Made by a program: the position numbers and the translations under genes
Notes under the pieces: model-generated
The model's database searches: none
Told to the model about the DNA's origin: nothing
Seen by the model: the letters and a program-made list of their open reading frames with translations, nothing else
Shown here: in pieces, positions 38,421-47,247 of the stretch
How positions within the stretch are numbered: the first letter of the stretch is position 1
How the letters are laid out: each line of letters starts with the position of its first letter
Assembly (NCBI RefSeq): GCF_904846695.1
Contig: NZ_CAJHBR010000005.1
Coordinates: forward strand, 62,001-126,000
Length of the DNA: 64,000 nt
Direction: 5' to 3'
DNA from: Psychrobacter urativorans
GTDB taxonomy: Bacteria > Pseudomonadota > Gammaproteobacteria > Pseudomonadales > Moraxellaceae

Positions 38421-40490
38421 CTATCTGATATAGGCCAACAGCAATAAGATAATGACAAACTCAATGAAGCAAATGCTGTGCCATACCAATAACGGACGGC
38501 GTACAATAAGAGGCTCAGGATCGTTAATACTACTGCTATTATCAGGGTTAAAGTCTTGTAAAAACTCACCTATCGCTTGATAGCGCGCTTGGGTACTAGA
38601 ATGGAACGCACGCATTAAAGCCTGTTGGCTAGCGAAGGGTACCCGCTGCCGATGTAACCACTGCACTGGTAGTGTTAAATCCTTATGCGGACTCATCAAA
38701 GTTTGAGAGCTAAAAGGTAATTGTCCTGTCAATAATTCATAACCAATCACTGCTATAGAGAAAAGGTCAGAATGGACGCCTTTTGGTGCATCAGTGTAAT
38801 ATTCTGGTGCAGCATAGTGCAGATCGCCATTAGGGGGTCGAGTACTATCTTTCAATATTAAAGAGCTGGCCGAGCCAAAATCAATCAGTTTGACTGTGCC
38901 AGAGGTGGTCAACAAGATATTTTCAGGCTTGATATCTTGATGTAATAGATAATGGCGGTGCATCACTCGAACAGCCATACCAATCTTGACTAGCAAATCG
39001 TAAGTTTGCCATATATCACAAGGGGCATTATGAGTGATAAAGTCTCGTAGGCTTTCGCCTTCAATATATTCTGTCAAGTGGTATAGATACCTGCTGCTCG
39101 CTGGTACTGGATAATAGCGCAACACCCCCGATGCACTAAGCGCTGAGCCATTTTCTTGATAAGCACTGACGCTTAGCCTATCGATGGACAGATTATTGGG
39201 GTCCACTTGATTAAAAGCAGGCTCGCCTGCACGGCGATGCTTAGACAGACTCAAGCCAATTTTTCGCTCCTTTAAAAACTCACGCAGATAATGCCCATCG
39301 CCTACAGCGTCGAGGCTCGGCGACTTTAAAACAAACTTATAACCCTCTTTATCTTCTACCAGATATACCTCGCTACGAGCAGTGCGAGCGATCACTTCAA
39401 TAACCATAAAACCATCAATGTTATCGCCAACATCCAAGCTAGCTAGTAACTGGTAACGATCGATATCGTTGCTACTGACATTTTGCTTGTCCCACTTACA
39501 GGCGTCATCAGGCCCATTGATAGACTGAGCTTGACTAGGGTTATTGAGCTTAGATGCCGTGGGCTGAGCATGTCTTTGCAACCAAATCATGGTTAAATTA
39601 TCATGACTGCCCTGTATTAAGGCTTGCTCACACAACATTTGGCTGACCTTCGGCGCTATTGGTAATCGGTGACTTGCCACTATAGGCTGCAATATAGCCG
39701 CTGCTGCACATAGCTCAAACTGTAACTCGGCAGGCTCAATATGCTCATAGACCCCATCAGTCATCATAGCTAAGCATTCATTTTGATGCAGGGTAAACAC
39801 TGATTGTTGCAAGGTAACTTGCGTGTCTGCACCCATAGCAGTACTAAGCGCTCCCTTATGCAGCCCTTGATGTACCCGATGGTCTTGGCTTAGTGCCAGC
39901 AAGCTATCTACGCCGACAAGGTAGATACGCGAATCACCCGTGTGGAATAGGTGAATACGATCGCCGATACACAGCAGGCCTGAAAGTGTGGATAACAGGG
40001 GTGGCACCCGCTGATAGACTTGCGGAAAGTATAGACTATCATTGGCTTTATTCACGGCGACCTTGATGAGGCCTGCAACTTGATTATCGTCAAGGTCAGT
40101 TAGTGCTGTTGTGAAGTCAACTGAAGGCTGACTGTCTGTCTTACAGGGCGGATTATCTGCTGGTTGCACCACCTGCGCTAAAGCGATAGTAAGGTGGTGA
40201 GCGATCGTATTGACAACCAATTGGCTAGCTTGTTTGGGGAATTGACAAGCACTTACCCCGTCGGCTATCAGCACCAATAAAGGCTGATCGGTTAGGGGCG
40301 TTAAACTTGACTGATCTGGATATGCAAGTGTCGACTCTAAAAAACCATATGGCAAGCAACTGGTGATCAATATGCTGTCTTGGTTCTCAGCTTTACGACC
40401 CTTAGTAGTATAAAAATCAATCGACCACGAGGTATCATTTCTGTTAGGGCTAGTTGATGCTTTACGGTCTTCTTGAGTATCAGTATCCAT
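38421..40490 (-). CDS. PP2C phosphatase - Ser/Thr kinase fusion with C-terminal membrane anchor
   Basis: A protein of 689 residues. The N-terminal half (about 20-300) is a PP2C phosphatase (VLIADGVSACQFP, GDSRIYLV, MTDGVYEHIE), and the C-terminal half a protein kinase: Lys in KFVLKSP, catalytic HQDIKPENILL at 517-527 (HQD, not the usual HRD), DFG at 537-539, APE at 561-563. Residues 667-688 form one membrane helix, so both domains face the cytoplasm. P. aeruginosa also has a kinase of this kind in its nitrate assimilation locus. The start is 4 bases from narK's stop, with its ribosome binding site inside narK, so translation is coupled. Targets are unknown. Confidence 0.9.
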   Translation of the reverse strand: MDTDTQEDRKASTSPNRNDTSWSIDFYTTKGRKAENQDSILITSCLPYGFLESTLAYPDQSSLTPLTDQPLLVLIADGVSACQFPKQASQLVVNTIAHHLTIALAQVVQPADNPPCKTDSQPSVDFTTALTDLDDNQVAGLIKVAVNKANDSLYFPQVYQRVPPLLSTLSGLLCIGDRIHLFHTGDSRIYLVGVDSLLALSQDHRVHQGLHKGALSTAMGADTQVTLQQSVFTLHQNECLAMMTDGVYEHIEPAELQFELCAAAAILQPIVASHRLPIAPKVSQMLCEQALIQGSHDNLTMIWLQRHAQPTASKLNNPSQAQSINGPDDACKWDKQNVSSNDIDRYQLLASLDVGDNIDGFMVIEVIARTARSEVYLVEDKEGYKFVLKSPSLDAVGDGHYLREFLKERKIGLSLSKHRRAGEPAFNQVDPNNLSIDRLSVSAYQENGSALSASGVLRYYPVPASSRYLYHLTEYIEGESLRDFITHNAPCDIWQTYDLLVKIGMAVRVMHRHYLLHQDIKPENILLTTSGTVKLIDFGSASSLILKDSTRPPNGDLHYAAPEYYTDAPKGVHSDLFSIAVIGYELLTGQLPFSSQTLMSPHKDLTLPVQWLHRQRVPFASQQALMRAFHSSTQARYQAIGEFLQDFNPDNSSSINDPEPLIVRRPLLVWHSICFIEFVIILLLLAYIR

Positions 40491-40494
40491 ACTT

Positions 40495-41997
40495 TTAGCT
40501 CACCTGAATCTGGGCAAAGGTACCATCCGGCATCTCTTCGATGATGACCCCTTCTGGCTCTTTTAACAAGAATAGTGCTAAAAATCCAACTACTGCTGTT
40601 GCAGCGATCACAAAGAAGAAGACTTGATAGGAGACCAGACTGAGGATAGTCAGGTAGACCACTGACCCCACATTACCGTAAGCTCCTGTCATCCCTGCGA
40701 ACTGTCCGGTCATGCTACGTTTGATTAAAGGGATAACCGCAAACACTGCCCCTTCTCCTGCTTGTACAAAAAACGAGCAGAACATAGTAATCAGTAAAGC
40801 TAAAGCTAGGGGCCACGTTGAATCCATAAAGCCCATCAACAGGTACCCTATTGCCAGACCCGCTGTCAAAATTAATAAAGTAATTCTACGACCGAACTTA
40901 TCACTGAGCCAACCACCCCCTGGGCGCGACATCAAATTCATAAAAGCGTAGCTAGAAGCTAACACCCCAGCCATCACCATCGATAGACTAAAGGTCTCCT
41001 GATAAAAAAGCGGCAACATGGAGATTACGGCTAGCTCGGAGCCGAAAGTTGCAAAGTATAAAATGTTCAAAACACCTACTTGTTTAAAGTCGTAACGGTG
41101 TGCTTCAGGCATAGGCGTAGTGAATATCTCTTTATTAAAACGATAGCTACTCACAAATTCGTAAAGATAAAGAACAATCAAGCCAATATAAATAATATTA
41201 ACACTGGAGTGACTGATTAAATGCACACCGGCAGGTGACAACTTCCAAGTCAATAAAGCTAATGCCAAATACATCGGCAGCTTAAACACCATCATCAGCC
41301 AAAAGTCACCGGCTGAGGTCACCATCATAGCTCCAGACTTTTTCGGTTTAAAATACGTCGCTCCTTTAGGCGCATCACGTACCAACTTATAAAATATCAC
41401 ACTATAAAGCATCATCACCACGCCCGAGGTTGCAGTCGCATAACGCCAGCCTTCATCGCCCCCAAATATGGCCGCCGCGATGATAGCAATTGTGGGTAAC
41501 AATAATGCCGCTGCTGCTGAACCAAAGTTACCCCAGCCACCATAAATACCTTCGGCTGTGCCCAGCTCACTAGCCGGAAACCAATCACTCATCAGACGAA
41601 TACCCACGACAAAACCTGCCCCTACAAAACCCAGCAAAAAACGCGACAAAGCTAAAGTATTATAATCTTGAGCAAAAGCGAAGGTAAAACAGGGAAGCGC
41701 TCCAATAGCCAAAATCGCAGTATACACCAAGCGTGGACCGAAGCGATCCGTGAGCATTCCTACAATAACTCGGGCTGGGATAGTTAAGGCCACATTTAAA
41801 ATCAGCAGCGTCTTCACTTGATCTCTAGTCAGATTAAGACTCTCGCCAATCGCTGATAAAAAAGGCGCATGATTAAACCATACAAAAAAGGTGAAGAAAA
41901 ATGCCATCCACCCTAAATGCAGAATCCTGTTTTTACCGGTAAAAGATAAGACGTTGATCTTGTCTTTAGAGGGAGGAATGAGCAGTGACGATGACAT
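40495..41997 (-). CDS. narK: Nitrate/nitrite MFS transporter
   Basis: A protein of 500 residues with 12 membrane helices. MFS signatures: TDRFGPRLVYTA after helix 2, WFPASELGTAEGIYGGWGNFGSAA in the NarK/NasA nitrate signature, and SDKFGRRITLL in the second half. It brings nitrate into the cell for NasA. The open frame reaches 42036, but the ATG at 41997 has AAGGA 8 bases upstream. It leads the leftward unit narK, kinase, FAD oxidoreductase, nasA, cobA, behind a sigma-54-like site. Confidence 0.93.
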   Translation of the reverse strand: MSSSLLIPPSKDKINVLSFTGKNRILHLGWMAFFFTFFVWFNHAPFLSAIGESLNLTRDQVKTLLILNVALTIPARVIVGMLTDRFGPRLVYTAILAIGALPCFTFAFAQDYNTLALSRFLLGFVGAGFVVGIRLMSDWFPASELGTAEGIYGGWGNFGSAAAALLLPTIAIIAAAIFGGDEGWRYATATSGVVMMLYSVIFYKLVRDAPKGATYFKPKKSGAMMVTSAGDFWLMMVFKLPMYLALALLTWKLSPAGVHLISHSSVNIIYIGLIVLYLYEFVSSYRFNKEIFTTPMPEAHRYDFKQVGVLNILYFATFGSELAVISMLPLFYQETFSLSMVMAGVLASSYAFMNLMSRPGGGWLSDKFGRRITLLILTAGLAIGYLLMGFMDSTWPLALALLITMFCSFFVQAGEGAVFAVIPLIKRSMTGQFAGMTGAYGNVGSVVYLTILSLVSYQVFFFVIAATAVVGFLALFLLKEPEGVIIEEMPDGTFAQIQVS

Positions 41998-42079
41998 AGG
42001 CGATTTCCTTATGTGGCTAACCTTGGATAGTTGCAATAAGTTAAATACAGAAACTTATCAGTTAGAACAGCTATCAAGG

Positions 42080-42095
42080 TGCAATGGCTATGCCA
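42080..42095 (-). promoter_or_regulatory. Sigma-54-type promoter of narK unit
   Basis: Read leftward, TGGCATAGCCATTGCA matches the -24/-12 consensus TGGCAC-N5-TTGCA at nearly every fixed base, with the GG and GC 12 bases apart. Transcription would start about 42070, leaving a leader of about 70 bases before narK. Confidence 0.6.
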
Positions 42096-42347
42096 TCTGC
42101 CCTTATAAAAATCGTTATACGCCTGAAATTCCGTCAACACTTCAAGCAGTAACGCTTAGTGTTAAGTGACTTGTAAGTAATCTTTAACCGTAAATCGATA
42201 ATAAATAAAACTCAACTATAGGGCACTAATGACGACAGCTAACCCGCTTAATAAATACCAATGCAGTGCATTGAACAGGTTATTTTGGTGCAGTGATACT
42301 TTGCTAACAACCCACTCTAGACTTACCATTATTACTTTTATGAGTAG

Positions 42348-42441
42348 TAAACCACCTTCTTCAAATAGTTTCAAACCCCCTGATACTACCACCCCTGTCT
42401 TGATATGACTCTTATAAACTATCGATCATAAACCACCTTCT
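42348..42441. repeat. Paired 13-bp direct repeat TAAACCACCTTCT
   Basis: TAAACCACCTTCT occurs at 42348-42360 and 42429-42441, 81 bases apart, upstream of the nirB sigma-54-like site. A palindromic TGCAGTGCA sits at 42262-42270 and TGGTGCA at 42286-42292. These could be activator-binding sites (for example for NtrC or a nitrate response regulator), but none is certain. This is part of the 605-base divergent control region 41998-42602. Confidence 0.4.
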
Positions 42442-42451
42442 AGCACTAGGC

Positions 42452-42468
42452 TTGGCACAGTTATTGAT
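42452..42468 (+). promoter_or_regulatory. Sigma-54-type promoter of nirBD
   Basis: TTGGCACAGTTATTGAT matches -24 TTGGCAC with GG at 42454-42455 and -12 TTG[A/C] at 42464-42467, 12 bases apart; the -12 C is replaced by A. It lies about 135 bases before nirB. Confidence 0.5.
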
Positions 42469-42602
42469 GCTTTGTAGGGACAAGAGCCCACCTGCTGCTT
42501 GTGTTATTAGCTAAGATTAGCCACCTAGGCTGTGATCATAAGGTAGTAATAACGGTATTCAGGTAGCTCTATCTAAACCAGCCCATTATCAAGGATAAGC
42601 GC

Positions 42603-45191
42603 ATGAGTAACCCTACAGTGAGTACGTCGCATAAACCGAAGTTAGTAGTGGTTGGCAATGGCATGGTCGGCCATCACTTTATCACCAAAATCATTGAGCA
42701 AGGCTTGCATGAGTGCTTTGATATCCATGTATTCGCTGAGGAAGACCGCCCGGCTTATGATCGTGTATATCTGTCCAGCTACTTTGAGCATAAGGATGCC
42801 AGCAAGCTCAACTTGGTCGACCTCGCCACCTATGAGTCCGCCAGGGTCAATCTGCACTTAAATCAGCGCATTGTCGATATCGATGCCGCTAATAAGTGCA
42901 TCACGACCAAAGATGGCGAGCAGATAGGCTACGCTGAGCTGGTACTGGCAACGGGGTCGTATCCTTTTGTACCGCCAATCGAAGGCAAAGACCATCCGCA
43001 CTGCCATGTGTATCGAACCATTGCCGATTTGGATGAGATACTGGCGATCGCTGAGCTGCCCAAAGTCAAAAAGGGCGTGGTGGTTGGGGGTGGTCTATTG
43101 GGGCTTGAGGCGGCGAAAGCCTTAGTAACATTAGGCCTTGAGACTTATGTAGTGGAGTTTGCCCCGCAGCTTATGGGCGTGCAATTAGACCCTGCTGGCG
43201 GCGAGATACTCAAACAAAAAATCGAAGCCCTTGGGGTGACGGTACTGACGGGTAAAAATACCCAACAGATCATCGATAACAACAGCGTGCAGAGCGAAGA
43301 TGATCATTATCTGACGATGCAGTTTACCGATGAGACTTCGCTCGATACCGATATGATCGTCTTTAGTGCCGGTATTCGGCCGCAAGATGGCATTGTGAAA
43401 AACAACTCGCAGTGCGGCGTTGAGCTGGGCGCGCGCGGTGGTATTTTAATCGATGGACAGTGCCGTACTACTGCTGAGAATATATACGCGATTGGCGAGT
43501 GTGCGGTGTGGGACAATAAGGTATTTGGTCTAGTGGCACCCGGCTATAGCATGGCGAGTATTTGCGCCGCACAAATCGCTGGTGATACTAAGCAAACCTT
43601 CGCTGGTGCGGATATGAGTACTAAGCTCAAACTCATGGGCGTGGACGTGGGTAGTATCGGTGACGCGCAAGGCAAGACTGAGGGCAGCTTAAGCTACTTG
43701 TACCAAAACCCTAAAGAGGGCATTTATAAAAAGCTGGTCACCACCGATGATAATAAAAAGCTACTGGGTGCAGTACTAGTCGGCGATACCGAGGACTATA
43801 ACAACCTATTACAGTTGTATCTGAACGATATCGACCTGCCCGCTCATCCTGAGAGCTTGATATTGCCCAATGTTGAAAAGCCGGTAATGGGTATTGAAAA
43901 CCTTCCCGACACCGCGACTATTTGCTCTTGCTATAACGTCAGCAAAGGCGATATCTGCGCAGCGGTCGAGGGCGGCGCCTATTCAATAGCGGACGTGAAA
44001 GCCTGTACTAGTGCTGCTACAGGCTGTGGCGGCTGTGCGCCCATGGTCAAAGACACCTTAGGCTATCAGTTAGAGGCCCTAGGCTTTGAAGTCAATAATG
44101 ACTTATGTGAGCATTTTTCTTACTCGCGTCAAGATTTATACAGCTTAGTTCGGGTGCATGAGATCAAAACCTTTGATGCGCTATTGACTGAGCATGGTAG
44201 TGGCCGCGGCTGTGAGATTTGCAAACCGACTGTTGCCTCTATCTTGGCCTCGTGCTGGAATGATTATGTGCTCAAACCTGAGTTGGCCCCACTACAAGAC
44301 AGCAACGATTACTATCTGGGTAATATCCAAAAGGATGGTACCTATTCAGTAGTACCGCGCGTACCAGGTGGCGAGATTACTGCTGACAAGCTCATTGTGC
44401 TGGGTCAAGTGGCCAAAGACTATAACTTATACACTAAGATTACGGGTGGTCAGCGTGTCGACTTGTTTGGTGCAAGACTGGAGCAACTGCCAGATATCTG
44501 GACTGAGCTAGTACAAGCCGGCTTTGAGACGGGACATGCTTATGGCAAATCGCTGCGCACGGTAAAGTCTTGCATTGGCAATAACTGGTGCCGTTACGGC
44601 GTCGATGATAGCATCGGCTTAGCATTAAGACTTGAGGACCGTTATAAAGGGGTACGCTCCCCACATAAAATAAAAATGGGCGTATCTGGCTGTATGCGAG
44701 AATGTGCTGAGGCGCAAAGTAAAGACTTTGGCATGATAGCGACTGAAAATGGCTGGAATTTATTCGTCTGTGGTAATGGCGGTATAACCCCGCGTCATGG
44801 CGAGCTGTTCGCCACCGATCTCGATACTGAAACCCTAGTGCGGTATATCGACCGCATCATTATGTTCTACATTAAGACCGCTGACAAATTGCAGCGCACC
44901 TCAAAATGGCGGGAGAGCTTAGAGGGCGGTCTTGAGTATCTGCAAGACGTCATCATTAACGATAGTTTAGAGATAGCGGCTGAGCTAGAAGCACAGATGC
45001 AGCTGCTAATTGATAACTATGTCTGCGAGTGGAAAGAGACTATCACTGATACTGAGAAACTCAAACGTTTCCGTCATTTCGTCAATAGCGAAAAAGGCGA
45101 TGATAATGTGGTGTTTGTAACTGAGCGCGAACAAATTCGCCCAGCAACTGAGGCTGAAAAAGCCCAGATTAAAACCATTGAACTTGTTTAG
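42603..45191 (+). CDS. nirB: Nitrite reductase [NAD(P)H] large subunit
   Basis: A protein of 862 residues. It reduces nitrite to ammonium with NAD(P)H in the cytoplasm. Order: FAD domain (VVVGNGMVGHHF) and NAD domain (GVVVGGGLLGLEAAKAL), then a BFD-type 2Fe-2S region beginning Cys441/Cys443, then the siroheme-4Fe-4S domain with C-x5-C at Cys657/Cys663 and C-x3-C at Cys697/Cys701. All cofactor ligands are visible. It leads the unit and is followed by nirD after 51 bases. The siroheme supply is linked through cobA on the opposite side of the island. Confidence 0.97.
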   Translation: MSNPTVSTSHKPKLVVVGNGMVGHHFITKIIEQGLHECFDIHVFAEEDRPAYDRVYLSSYFEHKDASKLNLVDLATYESARVNLHLNQRIVDIDAANKCITTKDGEQIGYAELVLATGSYPFVPPIEGKDHPHCHVYRTIADLDEILAIAELPKVKKGVVVGGGLLGLEAAKALVTLGLETYVVEFAPQLMGVQLDPAGGEILKQKIEALGVTVLTGKNTQQIIDNNSVQSEDDHYLTMQFTDETSLDTDMIVFSAGIRPQDGIVKNNSQCGVELGARGGILIDGQCRTTAENIYAIGECAVWDNKVFGLVAPGYSMASICAAQIAGDTKQTFAGADMSTKLKLMGVDVGSIGDAQGKTEGSLSYLYQNPKEGIYKKLVTTDDNKKLLGAVLVGDTEDYNNLLQLYLNDIDLPAHPESLILPNVEKPVMGIENLPDTATICSCYNVSKGDICAAVEGGAYSIADVKACTSAATGCGGCAPMVKDTLGYQLEALGFEVNNDLCEHFSYSRQDLYSLVRVHEIKTFDALLTEHGSGRGCEICKPTVASILASCWNDYVLKPELAPLQDSNDYYLGNIQKDGTYSVVPRVPGGEITADKLIVLGQVAKDYNLYTKITGGQRVDLFGARLEQLPDIWTELVQAGFETGHAYGKSLRTVKSCIGNNWCRYGVDDSIGLALRLEDRYKGVRSPHKIKMGVSGCMRECAEAQSKDFGMIATENGWNLFVCGNGGITPRHGELFATDLDTETLVRYIDRIIMFYIKTADKLQRTSKWRESLEGGLEYLQDVIINDSLEIAAELEAQMQLLIDNYVCEWKETITDTEKLKRFRHFVNSEKGDDNVVFVTEREQIRPATEAEKAQIKTIELV

Positions 45192-45242
45192 GCTGCCGTT
45201 CGTTGTCGTTAACCTTTACCCTTACTCTTTAAGGATTATCTA

Positions 45243-45608
45243 ATGTCCCAGCAAACCGTTTGTAAACTTCATGATATCATTCCAGAGACTGGTGTCTGCG
45301 CACTAATCAATGGCAAACAGGTCGCCATCTTTTGTACTAAGCAAGCAGAACTGTTCGCGGTTGATAATTATGATCCTTTTAGTCAAGCCAACGTACTCTC
45401 TAGAGGTTTACTTGGTGATACCGTTATCACTGATCATAAAGGTGTAGAGAAGGCCGTACTTTATGTCGCCTCCCCTATTTATAAGCAGCGTTTTAATCTG
45501 GCTACTGGTCAGTGCTTAGATGATGACAGTATCCAGATTGACACTTATCCTGTGCAATTAGAAGGTGACGATGTCGTCATTAGCAGCCCTCTATCTGATG
45601 CTGGTTAA
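45243..45608 (+). CDS. nirD: Nitrite reductase small subunit NirD
   Basis: A protein of 121 residues with a Rieske-like fold (VCKLHDIIPETGVCALINGK, then FAVDNYDPFSQANVLSRG and VASPIYKQRFNLATG). The iron-binding cysteine/histidine pairs of true Rieske proteins are absent, as is normal for NirD. It is the partner of NirB. The gap behind it (45609-45917) is described separately. Confidence 0.95.
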   Translation: MSQQTVCKLHDIIPETGVCALINGKQVAIFCTKQAELFAVDNYDPFSQANVLSRGLLGDTVITDHKGVEKAVLYVASPIYKQRFNLATGQCLDDDSIQIDTYPVQLEGDDVVISSPLSDAG

Positions 45609-45917
45609 CGGCTAGCGGCTGGCGCTTATGAGTCCATGCATCCTTGATTATTGCCTATTTACAGGGCTGTTTATAAAGCTAGAAGCCATAAGTGTAGAGA
45701 TAAAACACTGCGGTTATGGCGATGGACTACTTGGCTGTATTCCTGTTAATGAACGACACTAGTTGTCTGCTGCGCCTATATCATTAGGGCTCACACAATG
45801 GCTGTCTCATACGACAACCGTTGTCGTATAGTTTTGTTGTTTATCCAATAATTACAGTGACTTACCTAGCACTTTGCTAAAATAGTCTTCTACTAATTAA
45901 GTGGTAAATCCTTACTT
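45609..45917. other. 309-base gap between nirD and the radical SAM pair
   Basis: Apart from the palindrome at 45809-45829 and a possible -10 box TAAAAT near 45880 I see no gene or RNA. No obvious terminator after nirD was found. Confidence 0.5.
45809..45829. promoter_or_regulatory. Perfect palindromic operator candidate before the radical SAM gene
   Basis: Arms ATACGACAAC and GTTGTCGTAT are perfect complements around a single C. The site is 88 bases before the radical SAM start, where a dimeric repressor could control the pair. It does not match an SOS box known to me from this family, so the regulator is unassigned. Confidence 0.55.
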
Positions 45918-47186
45918 ATGGCAACCATCAATTATGAAAGACTACAAGGCAAGCTGAACATTTTGGCCGATGCTGCCAAGTATGATGTTTCTTGCTCCTC
46001 CTCTGCTGGCACGCGTAAGAACCAAGGCGGTGGCTTGGGTGATGCCTCAGCGACTGGTATTTGTCACAGCTATACTGAAGACGGTCGCTGTGTCAGCCTA
46101 CTGAAAATTTTATTAACCAATCATTGTATTTATGACTGTGCTTACTGTACTTCTCGTAAGAGCAATGACACTATACGTGCCGCTTTTAGCGTCGAAGAAG
46201 TAGTCGATTTGACTATGCAGTTTTATCGTCGTAACTATATCGAAGGCTTATTTCTCAGCTCCGGTATCTTTAAAAGCGGTGATTACACTATGGAGCGCTT
46301 AGTCGAGGTTGCTAAGATCCTGCGTACTCGTGAACGTTTTAATGGCTATATTCATCTAAAGACTATCCCTGGTGCCTCAAAAGAGCTGCTATTAGAAGCG
46401 GGCCTGTATGCCGATCGCTTGAGCGTTAATATCGAAATTCCTACTAAGTCCGGCTTAGCACTACTAGCACCAGAGAAGTCACATGAGCAACTAAAAGCCC
46501 CAATGGAAACGGTGAAAGAAGAAATCATCACTATCCGTGAAAGTCGTAAAACCCATAAAAAAGCACCAAAATTTGTCCCAGCTGGTCAGACCAGTCAGAT
46601 GATCGTTGGCGCTAGTAACGAGACAGATCTACAAGTTATCCAGCTATCGAGTCACTTTTATAAACAATACGATCTCAAACGCGTCTATTACTCTGGCTAT
46701 GTGCCGATGCTGTCTGACAGCCGCTTGCCAGCAATTGGTACTCCAGTACCGATGATTCGTGAAAACCGTCTCTATCAAGCCGACTGGTTAATGCGCTTTT
46801 ACGGCTTTGGGGCTCATGAAATTGTCGAGCCGGATTCACCGTTTTTAGATCTAGATTGTGATCCTAAGTTGGCTTGGGCGATTCGTCATCGTGAGCATTT
46901 CCCTGTTAATATTCAAACCGCCTCTTACGAGATGATCGTCCGGATTCCTGGCATTGGGGTTAAGACTGCTAAAAAGATAGTAAAAGCCCGTAAGTTTAAT
47001 CAGCTAACTTTATATCATCTAAAGAAAATGGGCGCAGCGGTAAACCGCGCTAAATACTTTATCGCCACTACTGGTAAGAACGAGCACCTCTCGCATCTGA
47101 CTCGTGATAACTTTCGACAGTATGTATTGGCGCAAACTCAGACTAAGTTTAAAGATCAGCGTAGTGGCCAGTTAGCTTTATTTTAA
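45918..47186 (+). CDS. Radical SAM DNA modification/repair protein (TIGR03916-like)
   Basis: A protein of 422 residues. Cys70, Cys74 and Cys77 form the radical SAM 4Fe-4S motif CIYDCAYC near the middle of the first half. Near residues 330-375 there is a helix-hairpin-helix (VRIPGIGVKTAKKIVKARK) typical of DNA-binding proteins. These features and the next gene match the widespread but uncharacterised pairing with a DUF4130 protein. The role in DNA repair or modification is inferred from family naming and the helix-hairpin-helix. The ribosome binding site is weak. Confidence 0.9.
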   Translation: MATINYERLQGKLNILADAAKYDVSCSSSAGTRKNQGGGLGDASATGICHSYTEDGRCVSLLKILLTNHCIYDCAYCTSRKSNDTIRAAFSVEEVVDLTMQFYRRNYIEGLFLSSGIFKSGDYTMERLVEVAKILRTRERFNGYIHLKTIPGASKELLLEAGLYADRLSVNIEIPTKSGLALLAPEKSHEQLKAPMETVKEEIITIRESRKTHKKAPKFVPAGQTSQMIVGASNETDLQVIQLSSHFYKQYDLKRVYYSGYVPMLSDSRLPAIGTPVPMIRENRLYQADWLMRFYGFGAHEIVEPDSPFLDLDCDPKLAWAIRHREHFPVNIQTASYEMIVRIPGIGVKTAKKIVKARKFNQLTLYHLKKMGAAVNRAKYFIATTGKNEHLSHLTRDNFRQYVLAQTQTKFKDQRSGQLALF

Positions 47187-47247
47187 ACAGTGCGGCAATC
47201 ATCACCTCTATCTGAGCCGATTTAATTGATAGCAACTTGAGGAAAAT

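Noticed and set aside
41891..42169. Open frame opposite narK and its promoter
   Set aside because: Overlaps the narK start and the sigma-54-like site; no motif.
42400..42440. FNR box in the nitrate control region
   Set aside because: Only partial TTGAT half-sites without a matching ATCAA partner.
45809..45829. Classical LexA box
   Set aside because: The palindrome does not contain the CTGT-N8-ACAG core of E. coli LexA, so no regulator was assigned.
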